This document shows positions 25,101 to 43,019 of a stretch of DNA of 64,000 bases, in pieces. Position 1 is the stretch's first letter. Each line of letters begins with the position of its first letter. The position numbers were made by a program, and so were the translations under genes. The stretch is taken from the NCBI GenBank assembly GCA_947623455.1, contig OX392532.1, positions 23,906,792 to 23,970,791 on the forward strand. The letters run 5' to 3'. Source of the DNA: Mimachlamys varia (Eukaryota > Mollusca > Bivalvia > Pectinida > Pectinidae). Below the pieces are notes generated by a model, which was given only the letters and a program-made list of their open reading frames with translations, searched no databases and had not been told where the DNA came from.

Positions 25101-28100
25101 GAATATAGAAAGCTGTCCGTTATCAAGTTCCGTTGAAGCGAACATTCAGTGGTACCGGTAAAGATATATGGAGTGAATATATCCGGTATTTTGAAAATGT
25201 AGCTGACCTGAACGGCTTGACACATGCCCGGAAATTGCGTATATTTTTCACTGTATTGCGTGGTCAAGCTGAGGTGTATGCTTACGGCTTAAATTATACC
25301 ATTAAGCAAGACTGGAATACCTTAAAGGATAAAATGGACGATCGGTTTGGACATAAATCTATGAAAGAGAGCTATGTGGCTGAGGCTAAATTAAGGAAAC
25401 GGAAAACAGACGAATCTTACAGAGATTTCGCACAGACTATGGAGGACTTGTACAGACGTGCATACCCCAACAACAGAGTAAATTTAGTGTAAATTTTAGA
25501 GATTTTGTGGCTAATATTAAAACAAATGTATTGGGTCAGGACTTCATAACTCAATTCAAATGTCAGTGGGACTATGAAAACTGGATGTTTATCATCACGG
25601 ACAGAAAGCCTAAAGATGAATCCGTCAACGGAAATGGATTTAAAAGCAGCAGAGTAATTAGTATGGACACTGTAACTATACCTGCTTAACACGAAATGGT
25701 GGTGAGATCAAGACTGACCAGAACAACTAATTCACATGTTGGAGTTCTCGTACCAGAGAAAGTGTTTATTCGTTCTCACGGATTAGCATTAGCGAATGTG
25801 CTCGTTGATACTTCACACAAATCGCTGTATACAAGGTTATTTAACCCAGGTGACGAGCCAGTCATCGTGAAAAAGGAGACCAACATGGCTGTTTGTGTAC
25901 CAGTGAAGAATATCGACAGGACTGTTTCCGACGTTGATAACATAGCCGAGCATGACGACGTGTTACCGGAATATTTGACGGAAATGTACGAACGTGGATG
26001 TACTAACCTTAATTCCGAGGAACGTGAGCAGTTCAGGCAGTTCTTGTTAAAACACCAAACCACATTTGCGGACCCTAACGGAAAGATGGGAATAACCACG
26101 CTAGGCGAGCATACAATTAAATTAAAGGATCCTGTGCCATTTAAAGAGGCACCACGGAGAGTACCTATCTACAAACGTAAAATCTTAGATGAAGAAATAG
26201 CTAAGCTAGAACAACAGGGATTGATAGAGCGCTCGGAGAGTCCATGGAGTTCACAACTTGTTTTGGTCCAAAAGCGGGATAATTCCTGGAGAGTGTGTGT
26301 GGATTACCGGCGACTTAATGAGAAAACTATTAAGGATGCCTACCCCATTAGTCGTATTGACGACAATCTGGATGCTTTGAGTGGAGCTAAATGGTTTTCA
26401 TCTCTGGATCTCAATATGGCTTATCATCAGGTGCCTATGAGGGAGGACGACAAAAAGCTGACAGCCTTCGATATGCCACGAGGTGGATTGTACCAATATA
26501 AAGTGATGGCGTTTGGTTTGACCAACGCCCCGGCCACTTTCTCCAGAATAATAGAGAAAGAGCTGAGTGGATTACAATGGAACATTGCAGTGCTTTATCT
26601 GGACGACATTATTGTGTACGGGAAGGATTTCGGACAACATTTGGACAACTTGACGGCAGTCTTGGAGAGGCTTGAGAGGCTTATCGAAGATGAAAGCGCC
26701 AGAGACTGTTTCAGAGTTAAGAACTTTCCTCGGATTAGCGTCCTATTACAGGAAGTTTGTTAAAAACTTCGCATTAATAGCGAAGTGTCTACATGACCTT
26801 ACCAAGAAAGGTAAATCATGGATGTGGACGGAAGAACATTCCAGAGCTGAAAAAACGGTTAATCTCAACTCCTATTTTGAGCTATCCAGACGTGAACGGG
26901 GGTAAATTCATACTTGACACAGATGCCAGCAATTACGCTATAGGAGCAGTGTTGTCACAAGTCCAGGAAGGCCAGGAAGTTGTTATTGCGTACGCCAGTA
27001 GGTCGCTTAGTAAGGCTGAGCGTAACTATTGTGTGACCCGGAAAGAGATGCTGGCCGTGTTTTCTATGTGAGATACTTACGGCATTATCTCATTGGACGT
27101 GAATTCTTGTGACAATTTTAAAGACCCTCGTGGATTAATAGTGAACTTTATTCGGAGTATCGGTACGTTCTCCGAATTAATTATATGAATCTGGAGAAGA
27201 GACACTTTATGTTAATTGGACATTATTTATTCACGTATTCAAACTTGAAAAGTTGCGGGTAGTGTAGCGTGGAAATATATTTCACACTTATATGTATTAA
27301 ATTAGAAATGTTGTAGTTTAGTTGTGTTTTGTTTAAGAGTTATATAGTAGTGAGCTAGGTATATGTATACATAGGGTGTGTATAGGGTGTGTACATGTAT
27401 GCGTGTACATGTATGTGTATACACGGGGCAGCAGGGAGCAAGGTTTCCATATAAGGAGTTGTTTACGTACTGTGTTATCGGGAAGCTGTGTATTAGGGCC
27501 CAGTTTGATTGACAGGTTGCATAAGGCCCGTATAAAGTTAGTAAAAGATTCCTATTTATAACTAGTGTAAGTCACTGTATTAACCAATCAGAGAGAGTGA
27601 GAAGCGAGCTCTAAGTAGGTCGGAGGAGCGAGAGGAGCAGGGATTAACCAATCAGCGTGAGTGAGGAGCGAGAGAGGAGCCGAATCTAGGTCGGAGGAGC
27701 AGATGTAAGCCAATGAGAATGCAGTATGAAAGTGGTATATAAGGGGTGACAGTAACGGAAACAAGAGAGATAAACTTTACTTTGAGAAATACTCCACGCA
27801 ACTTGTGATCGGATTTATGGGATGTACTTAGCGTGTTCTTATAACTACAGAATACATTATGACTGGGAATTATCGCCCGCGGATATTATGTGAGACAGCG
27901 TGCTTTGGATGCTAAGTGTGAACGTGTTTACTTCTGAATGGGATGTATTTGAACTTAATGTATGATATGTTGAACTTCATGGATGTGTAAATAAAACGAT
28001 GTGAACTTTAGTCTGGTGTTAGTTGTCCCTGCCGTAGTCAGCTTTCCATCTCGAACTTATATTAATAGCGTCTCGTGTATACCCGAGTGGATAATGCTAC

Positions 28101-31100
28101 ATATGTTATAAAGATTAAGGACCTCAAGATGGAAAAATTTTATCAAAGATTTACTATAAGTGTACACATTATTTCACATTGACAATTATCAGGCCAACAA
28201 CAACAAAGATTTTGAAATTATTTTGTTATTAAGTTTTTTGGGTTTTTTTTTACCTTACCTCGTTTGAGCCTGAAAAATGCATAATGAAGTATCTGAACCT
28301 TTGAATTGGAAGAGTTCAGATGTGTGTAAATGAGTTACTAAGCTTGGAACTCAGACCTTAATCATAGACAAAGATTACTTATTTCAAATTTCTCAGAGCA
28401 TTTCATTCTTCTAAGGACCTTGAATACCTAAAAGTAGTTTTACGGTACCCCTGTGATTTGAGAATTGACAAAAGTCATTCATTTGAAGGGCGGGTGTTTG
28501 CTTGTAATACTGTGAGTATTTGTGCTGTACATACATTACAGTTATAGCATTCTGCTGGAAGCATTTGTCCCCTTACAAACAAAGACACAATATAAACATC
28601 TCCAGTACACACACAAGCATACAAAATCAATCAATTAATCAACCAGTAAATTATTTTATTAAGTGTCGCATGTACAAATACATTAAGGAAGATAACGTAT
28701 ATAGGAAAAAAACGAATTTCATTAAAAAGGACAGTGAACTGGATTAAAAGTATAATAAGTGTACTGTACAGCGCTTGATGCGACGGTAATTTCAGCTAGT
28801 TTTGGTGCTATATCAAATGCTGACACTTGTATATTTATCTATTTATTCATTGAAGAAACATGTTGCTGGTATTTTATTGTTACCTGCTTTTTGGTTGTTC
28901 AGACCTGGCTGTACATCAGCCTCAGACCGCAGTGCCCACATCTCCACTCCATCCCTCTTGTCGTTGCTGACAAGGTCCTGTGCATGAAGCAGGGAGAGGC
29001 AGCGTTGTACTTGATCAGGATTTGCCTTTATTTGCAAGTTTTTCACTTCTCTGCAAACATCCCTCAAAGACGACTCTTTCTTCTCAGAAAGGATCTCATA
29101 GATGTAACCGGCAAGATGTTCTGTAGATGTGAGAGAGCATTATTACTCTGAAAAACTGTATAAAGCAGATAAAACATAAGGAAGACCAAACAATCACCAT
29201 GGAAACCACTGTATGGAAATAATTTTGTTATATATATTCTTCGAAGTCCAATTGAAAGACCAAAGTTAAAATGCCTTTCTTTAAAATTGTTCCTTTTCAC
29301 AAAACATTGTCTTCGGGATAGTTAAGTACATTGTACATGTATATACTGTAAACCAACTTACTTTCGCGTACGCTAAATTTTTCGCATATTTCACGGTTGA
29401 TCAAAATTCGGGAAAACTAAATTTAATATAATAATCGCCGTGAAATAGTTTCAATCAGAAGTATGCCAACTGTAGGAGTATTGTACTGTACTGTACATAT
29501 AATCTAAGGATCTATGACCATATTTATCGCGAAATTAAATCGTTGCAATATATAGTCATTTCATAAAAAACGCGAAATTATGTCGCGGCAAAAATAAGTT
29601 GGTTCACAGTAGGTTGTAAAAGATACATGTACGTAATACAACCAAAAAGTGTTTATACATGTAGGTGACACACGCTTCAACTAATACAGTATATGTATAT
29701 ACTGTCACCTTCCTGGGACAAATTACTAGTGAATTGTATACATACAAATGTAAATACACAAAGGTGTAAAATAGGTACATGTATATGTGATGACCAAGTT
29801 TGGAACAAAGTATAGCTGAATCAAGCCACTTTGGTATTTAACAGCTACCTGCATGCATTGAATTATTTTTTGTCGACAATTTATATATATTTTACTGTAA
29901 AATTCTTTAGGCGTACTGGTCATAAAGTTGTCTGACAAATATGTCATAATATGTATCATAGTCATCGAAACATCACAAATAAACATGCAATGTTACATAT
30001 ATATGTAAAAGATAATTGTGTCAAAGGTCGTCATAATTACAAGCATCAGTTATTTGGAATGTTCCCTCAAGCGAAGTGGTAGGGCATCGTGCCGAAAAGC
30101 GAATTAAGGGTTGCAGGTTTGAGCCCAAGCAATACGGCACTATATCTTCATCACTATAATATATTCCATGTTTTTCTACACATGAATCTACATTTTACAC
30201 ATTATTTTCCTTTATTGGGATCATTGAACGATAATAAACACTTGCAGTGAAGGAACAAATTTGTGTTTGTCCTAATATTGTAATCATTATACACAACACA
30301 TTAGTGTATACACTGTACACCTTGGTAAAAGGCTGGTCCAGTGCAGTGTATTTGACACAGTTGACCTTTATAGGGATTCATAGTCATTGAGATTAGGAAA
30401 CTTATATTAACATTTTTATATCTGCAATACATCTCAAGTGACGTACACTTATGATCTATTTGTCAAAATGTCTAAGTCTGTATAGTCTATATGTTGTCGA
30501 TCAGGACCAATTAGGAAACTCAGAATAATAGTTAACTAATTTCTTAATATAAAACCTGAATCCAACTTTAACAATAGGGAGCACTCTATAGATCTTTGCT
30601 TTGTGAGCTGAAAATATGAAGTTGATGTTTTTTTATCAAATTGTATTTTTATACTTAAGTTTGTTACATTAACATTCCTTCCTCAAATATTGAGCAGCAC
30701 ATTTTTCATTTCTCATTAATTATAACCTATGTCATGATTGTGTTTTTAAGCTGAAAACACAAGTTTATATCTAAGATTCTAAATCATTAATTGCAAACTA
30801 AATTAACTGCGTGTCATATAAATGAAATGACGTCAAAGGCAAACTTTCACACTGAAAAGAAAAGTATTAATATAAGTCCTAATGTTATACAAGGCTAATG
30901 CAAATTATATAAATTGATTATGTAAATGTTAACAGTAGAATCATTTAACAGTTCACTTGATAAATGCAATATTTCATTAAGGATTTGCCAAAGAAACACC
31001 AACAGGGCTATATCACAACGGAGGGATTTAAGGATGACGTATCAATCGAGCGACTATAGGACCCTAAGAGTTTGATTTACGTGGAAATAGCATAGTCATA

Positions 31101-31185
31101 CGTTTCTAAAGGGTGATCGAGATTATTTCCTGCTACACTGATCTTAAAGTAACAGCTGAAATACTGATATCTCACCGTCATTCAT
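7167..31185 (-). CDS. Z-alpha domain protein with RHIM-like C-terminus (ZBP1-like), nine exons
   Basis: Exons, in transcript order: 31185-31176, 29120-28905, 22459-22103, 20836-20780, 19838-19542, 11882-11685, 8261-8172, 7678-7553, 7189-7167. Every junction has GT-AG signals and is phase 1, giving one open frame of 457 residues. Layout: winged-helix domain about 5-66; Ser/Arg/Gly-rich disordered linker about 77-312; canonical Z-alpha domain about 314-373; acidic/polar exon 380-408; Cys/His-rich exon ending in a RHIM-like core T439-Q-I-G442 with N445 and L447. The start codon was chosen because ATG-AAT-GAC-G precedes a good donor, has A at -3, and joins exon 2 in phase. The Z-alpha family binds left-handed Z-DNA/Z-RNA; RHIMs form signalling amyloids. 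A role as cytosolic sensor of Z-form nucleic acid is inferred. Extra exons or alternative isoforms in the long introns cannot be excluded. It is not ADAR-like as seen: no deaminase or dsRBD was found. Confidence 0.82.
7553..7678 (-). CDS. Z-alpha gene exon 8: Cys/His-rich segment and RHIM-like core
   Basis: 126 bases, phase 1 to 1, residues 410-450, acceptor TGTCTCTTTAG and donor TCAG|GTAAGT. It opens with CKTCRGSC, followed by a His/Tyr-rich run, then YTQIGNVNILAQS. The core matches the RHIM pattern (I/V)-Q-(I/V/L)-G-x-x-N-x-(L/M) except that the first position is Thr439. RHIMs link ZBP1, RIPK1, RIPK3 and TRIF in vertebrates and have relatives in insect IMD signalling and fungal amyloid proteins. 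The motif is short, so homology is suggested by context (the same protein has a Z-alpha domain), not proven. Confidence 0.72.
8172..8261 (-). CDS. Z-alpha gene exon 7: short polar exon
   Basis: 90 bases, phase 1 to 1, residues 380-408, acceptor TTTCTTTCCAG and donor CCCAG|GTATGG. It encodes an acidic start (EDIKEFAIEHY) then an Asn/Gly/Ser-rich stretch (NPGANTSLAINSGSP). The end of this exon and of the next both have Asn-rich, aliphatic-alternating character, but only the next one has the Q-I-G core. No known domain was recognised. Confidence 0.72.
8311..9734 (+). mobile_element. Harbinger-like non-autonomous DNA transposon, copy 1
   Basis: 1424 bp with terminal inverted repeats GGCCATACCAATTTAATT / AAATTGGTATGGCC and a 3-bp TAA target duplication (8308-8310, 9735-9737). 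A 3-bp TWA duplication and GG-starting ends fit PIF/Harbinger. It is homologous, in inverse orientation, to 31994-33524. It carries a short ORF at 9404-9532 shared with the other copy. It lies in Z-alpha intron 6. Confidence 0.85.
10097..11140 (+). repeat. 'ACAAGAG' family non-coding repeat with about 156-bp internal tandem units
   Basis: Starts AACAAGAGATCTCAGAGGGA and ends in a GGACAGACGGACCAAGG tract. Inside are units marked by TCCAAGATGGC at about 10470, 10627, 10783 and 10939. No ORF conserved between units. In Z-alpha intron 6. Confidence 0.75.
11685..11882 (-). CDS. Z-alpha gene exon 6: canonical Z-alpha domain
   Basis: 198 bases, phase 1 to 1, residues 314-378, with acceptor TTTATTTTCAG and donor GCACAG|GTATAT. 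The order matches Z-alpha: helix 1 FNKILQVLKKEG, helix 2 KATEIAKRAGV, recognition helix KKSVNSALYFLEKKG, then the wing CPSWSL. Residues known to contact Z-DNA/Z-RNA in the family are present: K344/K345, N348, Y352, P368 and W370. The first Pro of the usual P-P-x-W is Cys here. This is the best-supported domain of the protein. Confidence 0.9.
11917..13220 (+). repeat. 'ACAAGAG' family repeat with about 365-bp internal tandem units
   Basis: Starts AAACAAGAGCACCGCAAGCG and ends in ACGGACGTACGGACGGACAA and a small CCCGTCATTTTTGACGGG hairpin. Units marked by TTCAGGAAAACACAA occur at about 11971, 12341, 12709 and 13054, i.e. three and a half copies. It begins only about 35 bp upstream, in the minus-strand sense, of the Z-alpha domain exon. 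Confidence 0.8.
14829..16543. repeat. Higher-order repeat, copy 1 (period 1697 bp)
   Basis: Same base sequence, by reading and by identical translated frames, as 16526-18240. All unit-level variants are preserved in the same order, so the duplication is recent or was homogenised. Confidence 0.85.
16526..18240. repeat. Higher-order repeat, copy 2 (period 1697 bp)
   Basis: Second copy of 14829-16543. Divergence resumes at 18241, where the array continues as ordinary units. Confidence 0.85.
19542..19838 (-). CDS. Z-alpha gene exon 5: Ser/Arg-rich linker, copy B
   Basis: 297 bases (300 if the upstream AG of a NAGNAG acceptor at 19842-19843 is used), phase 1 to 1, residues 215-312, donor ATAA|GTAAGT. 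It shares RGSS..AYSGDR and STYTNTTKSR with exon 3, so the two linker exons look like duplicates. It is probably disordered and carries many Ser/Thr that could be phosphorylated (inference). Confidence 0.77.
20490..20570 (+). repeat. tRNA-like SINE head or tRNA pseudogene
   Basis: The A box TAGCTCAATCGG (20501-20512) and B box GGTTCGACTCC (20544-20554) match Pol III consensus. The acceptor and anticodon stems do not pair properly, so a real tRNA gene is not supported. In Z-alpha intron 4. Confidence 0.6.
20780..20836 (-). CDS. Z-alpha gene exon 4: 57-base micro-exon
   Basis: 57 bases, phase 1 to 1 (residues 196-213), with acceptor TTTGCATCTCAG and donor AAATG|GTATGT. It encodes DLRAILVEGANIRSDMEN, a short amphipathic stretch between the two linker exons. 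The acceptor is followed by a second AG three bases on (NAGNAG), so one residue could be dropped by alternative splicing. Its length as a multiple of three makes it skippable without loss of frame. Confidence 0.65.
21806..21985 (+). repeat. tRNA-like SINE
   Basis: GGTGGTCTAGTGGAAGGACG followed by GGGCTTGTAACC looks like a tRNA head with a poor B box (GGTTGTTAGTTTG). A unique-looking 3' body ends in TTATTA. In Z-alpha intron 3. Confidence 0.5.
22103..22459 (-). CDS. Z-alpha gene exon 3: Ser/Arg-rich linker, copy A
   Basis: 357 bases, phase 1 to 1 (residues 77-194). The donor is CTCTCA|GTAAGT and the acceptor TTCCTTGAAG. It is rich in Ser, Arg, Asp and Gly with no hydrophobic core, so probably disordered. 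The segments RGSSWEYSG.DR and SYADATKSK have counterparts in exon 5, indicating an internal exon duplication. No enzymatic motif is seen. Confidence 0.78.
23140..23285 (+). repeat. SINE tail fragment
   Basis: TTTTTCTCTGAAAAC..CATGTCCTTAAATGACCATG ACATAAAATACAAACAAAC matches the tails of the SINEs at 505 and 35035. The head is missing or degenerate. Confidence 0.5.
23684..24508 (+). repeat. 5' LTR of the Z-alpha intron element
   Basis: 825 bp. Three CCAAT boxes near 23990, 24055 and 24118 precede a TATATAA box (24143-24149); AATAAA lies at 24397-24402. The next bases, AATGGGGGCAGCGGCGGGA, are the likely primer-binding region. Confidence 0.9.
24588..25136 (+). pseudogene. Gag-region N-terminal ORF with two membrane-like segments
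   Basis: 182 residues. A Ser/Pro/Thr-rich start is followed by two hydrophobic stretches, FILKWILVLGCLGSCVGILY (about 84-103) and FVVLGTLVILLLITCSLIV (about 119-137). These look like transmembrane helices, which is odd for gag. The frame stops just before the capsid-like ORF begins. Confidence 0.65.
25133..25492 (+). pseudogene. Gag capsid-like ORF, truncated
   Basis: About 119 residues of a Ty3/gypsy capsid N-terminal region (WSEYIRYFENVADLNG, LRGQAEVYAYGL). It is cut off by a stop at 25490; the following frame (25507-25689) has a protease tail (VLGQDFITQFKCQWDYENW), so an internal deletion joins gag to late protease. Confidence 0.8.
25696..26763 (+). pseudogene. Reverse transcriptase of the Z-alpha intron element
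   Basis: 355 residues: a linker, then RT with SPWSSQLVLVQKRD, VDYRRLN, SSLDLNMAYHQV, and YLDD within AVLYLDDIIVYGKDF. A frame break at about 26670-26760 ends it early; the rest of RT continues in other frames. Confidence 0.88.
26793..27071 (+). pseudogene. RNase H fragment
   Basis: About 92 residues, with FILDTDASNYAIGAVLSQ and YCVTRKEMLAV typical of Ty3/gypsy RNase H. It stops in the middle of the domain; no integrase follows before the 3' LTR. Confidence 0.85.
27263..28101 (+). repeat. 3' LTR of the Z-alpha intron element
   Basis: 839 bp. It differs from the 5' LTR by a few substitutions and about 14 extra bases in the alternating GTGTACATGTATG tract near 27395. It ends GCTACA and is followed by the TATG duplication. 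Confidence 0.9.
28905..29120 (-). CDS. Z-alpha gene exon 2: N-terminal winged-helix (Z-alpha/Z-beta-like) domain
   Basis: Encodes residues 5-75. The acceptor is ...CATCTACAG and the donor CCAG|GTCTGA, both phase 1. The pattern is helix 1 (GYIYEIL), helix 2 (SLRDVCREVK), recognition helix (DQVQRCLSLLHAQDLV) and a wing ending in EMWAL. The Trp of the wing is kept. The Asn and Tyr used by Z-alpha domains to contact Z-DNA are replaced: VQ for VN and LS for LY. It may therefore be a Z-beta-like fold with altered or no Z-form binding. Assignment to the Z-alpha family rests on fold pattern and on the second, clearer domain. Confidence 0.75.
29344..29611. repeat. MITE in Z-alpha intron 1
   Basis: 268 bp with terminal inverted repeats TACTGTAAACCAACTTA and TAAGTTGGTTCACAGTA. 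The interior has CGCGAAATT-type words and no ORF. A TA target duplication is possible. Confidence 0.8.
30055..30150 (+). repeat. tRNA-like SINE head
   Basis: AGTGGTAGGGCATCGTGCC and GGTTGCAGGTTTGAGCCC resemble Pol III A and B boxes. No intact cloverleaf. In Z-alpha intron 1. Confidence 0.45.
31176..31185 (-). CDS. Z-alpha gene exon 1 (start codon exon)
   Basis: ATG AAT GAC G followed by GTGAGA. Only ten coding bases, so it is found by phase and context: A at -3, a good donor, and a one-base overhang that completes the first codon of the 29120 exon as Glu. It lies 236 bp from the LENG1 start on the other strand. Confidence 0.72.
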
Positions 31186-31262
31186 AATTTCCGGAACAAA
31201 TCACTTGTAAACATTTCCTGTGATCGGTGTCGAAACCGCTAGAACAACTAAGATTGTAACTT

Positions 31263-31272
31263 GGGAATCCCC
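31263..31272. promoter_or_regulatory. kappaB consensus motif 1
   Basis: GGGAATCCCC fits GGGRNNYYCC exactly. It is 78 bp upstream of the Z-alpha gene start codon. NF-kappaB/Rel binding is inferred from the motif alone. Confidence 0.5.
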
Positions 31273-31283
31273 GCCTCAACCGG

Positions 31284-31293
31284 GGGGATCCCC
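31284..31293. promoter_or_regulatory. kappaB consensus motif 2
   Basis: GGGGATCCCC fits GGGRNNYYCC exactly and is perfectly palindromic. Its start is 21 bp from the start of motif 1, about two helical turns, so both would sit on the same DNA face. Confidence 0.5.
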
Positions 31294-31421
31294 CAAAATA
31301 ATAAATATTTTTATCCAATCAAATGCCACTTCAGATTTGTACCATATTACCAAAATATTTACTGGGCCTGTTAACGTTATTAACGTTTGCCTACGAAAGG
31401 GACATATACGTGCCTACGACA

Positions 31422-41353
<9,932 letters not shown>

Positions 41354-42030
41354 TGATAATAGCTTTTAAATGACGACAAGGGAGATAATCTGTATTGGAA
41401 CCCTGACAATGGAAATAATCCTCAATGGAACTCTGAACAGGAAGACAATCCATTATGGTGTGAAAAGTTCAAACACTTCTACACTGATAAAACAAGCGTG
41501 TAGAAACAGACTGCAGCATTAAGAGAACAGAGCAGTGATGTTTGTCACAAGATGTAACAGGAACACGTGTTTAAATGTGTCTTTACATTGCTAGAAATAG
41601 TTAAATAGAATGTCTAGCAGGTTACAAATATGGTGAGATAATAACTTTTATCCAATTTAAATGTCAAAATGGATTGGATCTATTAAAAAGAGTAATTTTT
41701 TCATGAAAGCATGTATTGTGATTTGTTTTATTTGTAGCTTGAAGATGTATTGAATTGAACGAAAATAAAAAAATTGGAAAGATAAGAAAGTATATTAAAA
41801 CATGTGACTGATTCATACTTGTGGCTCTCTCCACTTGTATTATATACTAAGGACTTATGTCAATCTGTCTCTTCAGAAAGATACAGACCAATTATTTTCA
41901 GCTCCAGGATTGTATCAGTGCTGTGATACAATGAAAGAATTTATTTTAAAAAAAGCTGTGATATTTCATATTTGGTAATAAACACTTTGTGATTAAGTTG
42001 TATTGTATATTATTATATATGATCCTGAAA
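41354..42030 (+). other. LENG1 3' UTR and downstream flank
   Basis: AT-rich non-coding sequence after the LENG1 stop. A possible AATAAA polyadenylation signal lies near 41764. No further gene is seen before the 42-bp minisatellite. Confidence 0.5.
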
Positions 42031-42792
42031 AGCACACCAGTTTTATGGTCAGTCCTGTGGTGTAATGGGGGCATCACACCAGTTTTATGGTCGGTCCTGT
42101 GGTGTAATGGGGGCATCACACCAGTTTTATGGTCGGTCCTGTGGTGTAATGGGGGCATCACACCAGTTTTATGGTCGGTCCTGTGGTGTAATGGGGGCAT
42201 CACACCAGTTTTATGGTCGGTCCTGTGGTGTAATGGGGACATCACACCAGTTTTATGGTCGGTCCTGTGGTGTAATGGGGGCATCACACCAGTTTTATGG
42301 TCGGTCCTGTGGTGTAATGGGGGCATCACACCAGTTTTATGGTCGGTCCTGTGGTGTAATGGGGGCATCACACCAGTTTTATGGTCGGTCCTGTGGTGTA
42401 ATGGGGACATCACACCAGTTTTATGGTCGGTCCTGTGGTGTAATTGGGGCATCACACCAGTTTTATGGTCGGTCCTGTGGTGTAATGGGGGCATCACACC
42501 AGTTTTATGGTCGGTCCTGTGGTGTAATGGGGGCATCACACCAGTTTTATGGTCGGTCCTGTGGTGTAATGGGGGCATCACACCAGTTTTATGGTCGGTC
42601 CTGTGGTGTAATGGGGACATCACACCAGTTTTATGGTCGGTCCTGTGGTGTAATGGGGGCATCACACCAGTTTTATGGTCGGTCCTGTGGTGTAATGGGG
42701 GCATCACACCAGTTTTATGGTCGGTCCTGTGGTGTAATGGGGACATCACACCAGTTTTATGGTCGGTCCTGTGGTGTAATGGGGGCATCAAG
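42031..42792. repeat. 42-bp minisatellite, 18 units, downstream of LENG1
   Basis: Unit: CATCACACCAGTTTTATGGT plus CGGTCCTGTGGTGTAATGGGGG. Units differ only by GGGGGC/GGGGAC and one GGAATT-type change. Because 42 is divisible by three and units lack stops, three frames stay open for over 300 codons (both strands). No start context, splice signals or domain argue for protein; I treat it as non-coding. Confidence 0.95.
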
Positions 42793-43019
42793 TGTTGCCC
42801 ATGTCCTTCCCCTCCCACCGCGTCACAATTCAATGCAGCTTCATGCTTTGACAGATTTACATCAACCTTCATACAAATGTCAAAGGAATGCAAAGACTTT
42901 AGATGAGTTTCTATTTAAAGTTCAATGTCAAGGTCACTTCTTATTTATAGAAATTCATCAATTAATTGAGTGTCACCAGTTTGTCAACTCCATATCCTGA
43001 TGGATTTTAATTAAAATTT

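Larger units (their letters stand above)
23684..28101 (+). mobile_element. Internally deleted Ty3/gypsy element in Z-alpha gene intron 2
   Basis: 4418 bp on the plus strand, opposite to its host gene. LTRs at 23684-24508 and 27263-28101 run TGTAGCG...CGCTACA; the flanks share a TATG target duplication (23680-23683 and 28102-28105). It contains gag, a protease remnant, RT and an RNase H start. Nucleocapsid and most of protease are missing at about 25492-25507, and integrase is missing after 27071. It is non-autonomous. Confidence 0.93.
31186..31421. promoter_or_regulatory. Shared head-to-head promoter region of the Z-alpha gene and LENG1
   Basis: The 236 bp between the two divergent start codons. 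It contains two exact GGGRNNYYCC kappaB-type motifs (31263-31272 and 31284-31293) and a symmetrical TTCCGGAA Ets-like site (31189-31196). No TATA box was obvious. Transcription starts are unknown; the 5' UTRs must lie in here or be spliced from elsewhere. Confidence 0.65.

Noticed and set aside
28759..29300. ORFs in other frames over exon 2 of the Z-alpha gene
   Set aside because: They are shadows of the 28905-29120 exon, which has matching splice sites and a domain pattern.
41946..43000. Three ORFs of over 300 codons on both strands
   Set aside because: All are readings of the same 42-bp minisatellite; no start context, domain or splice support.
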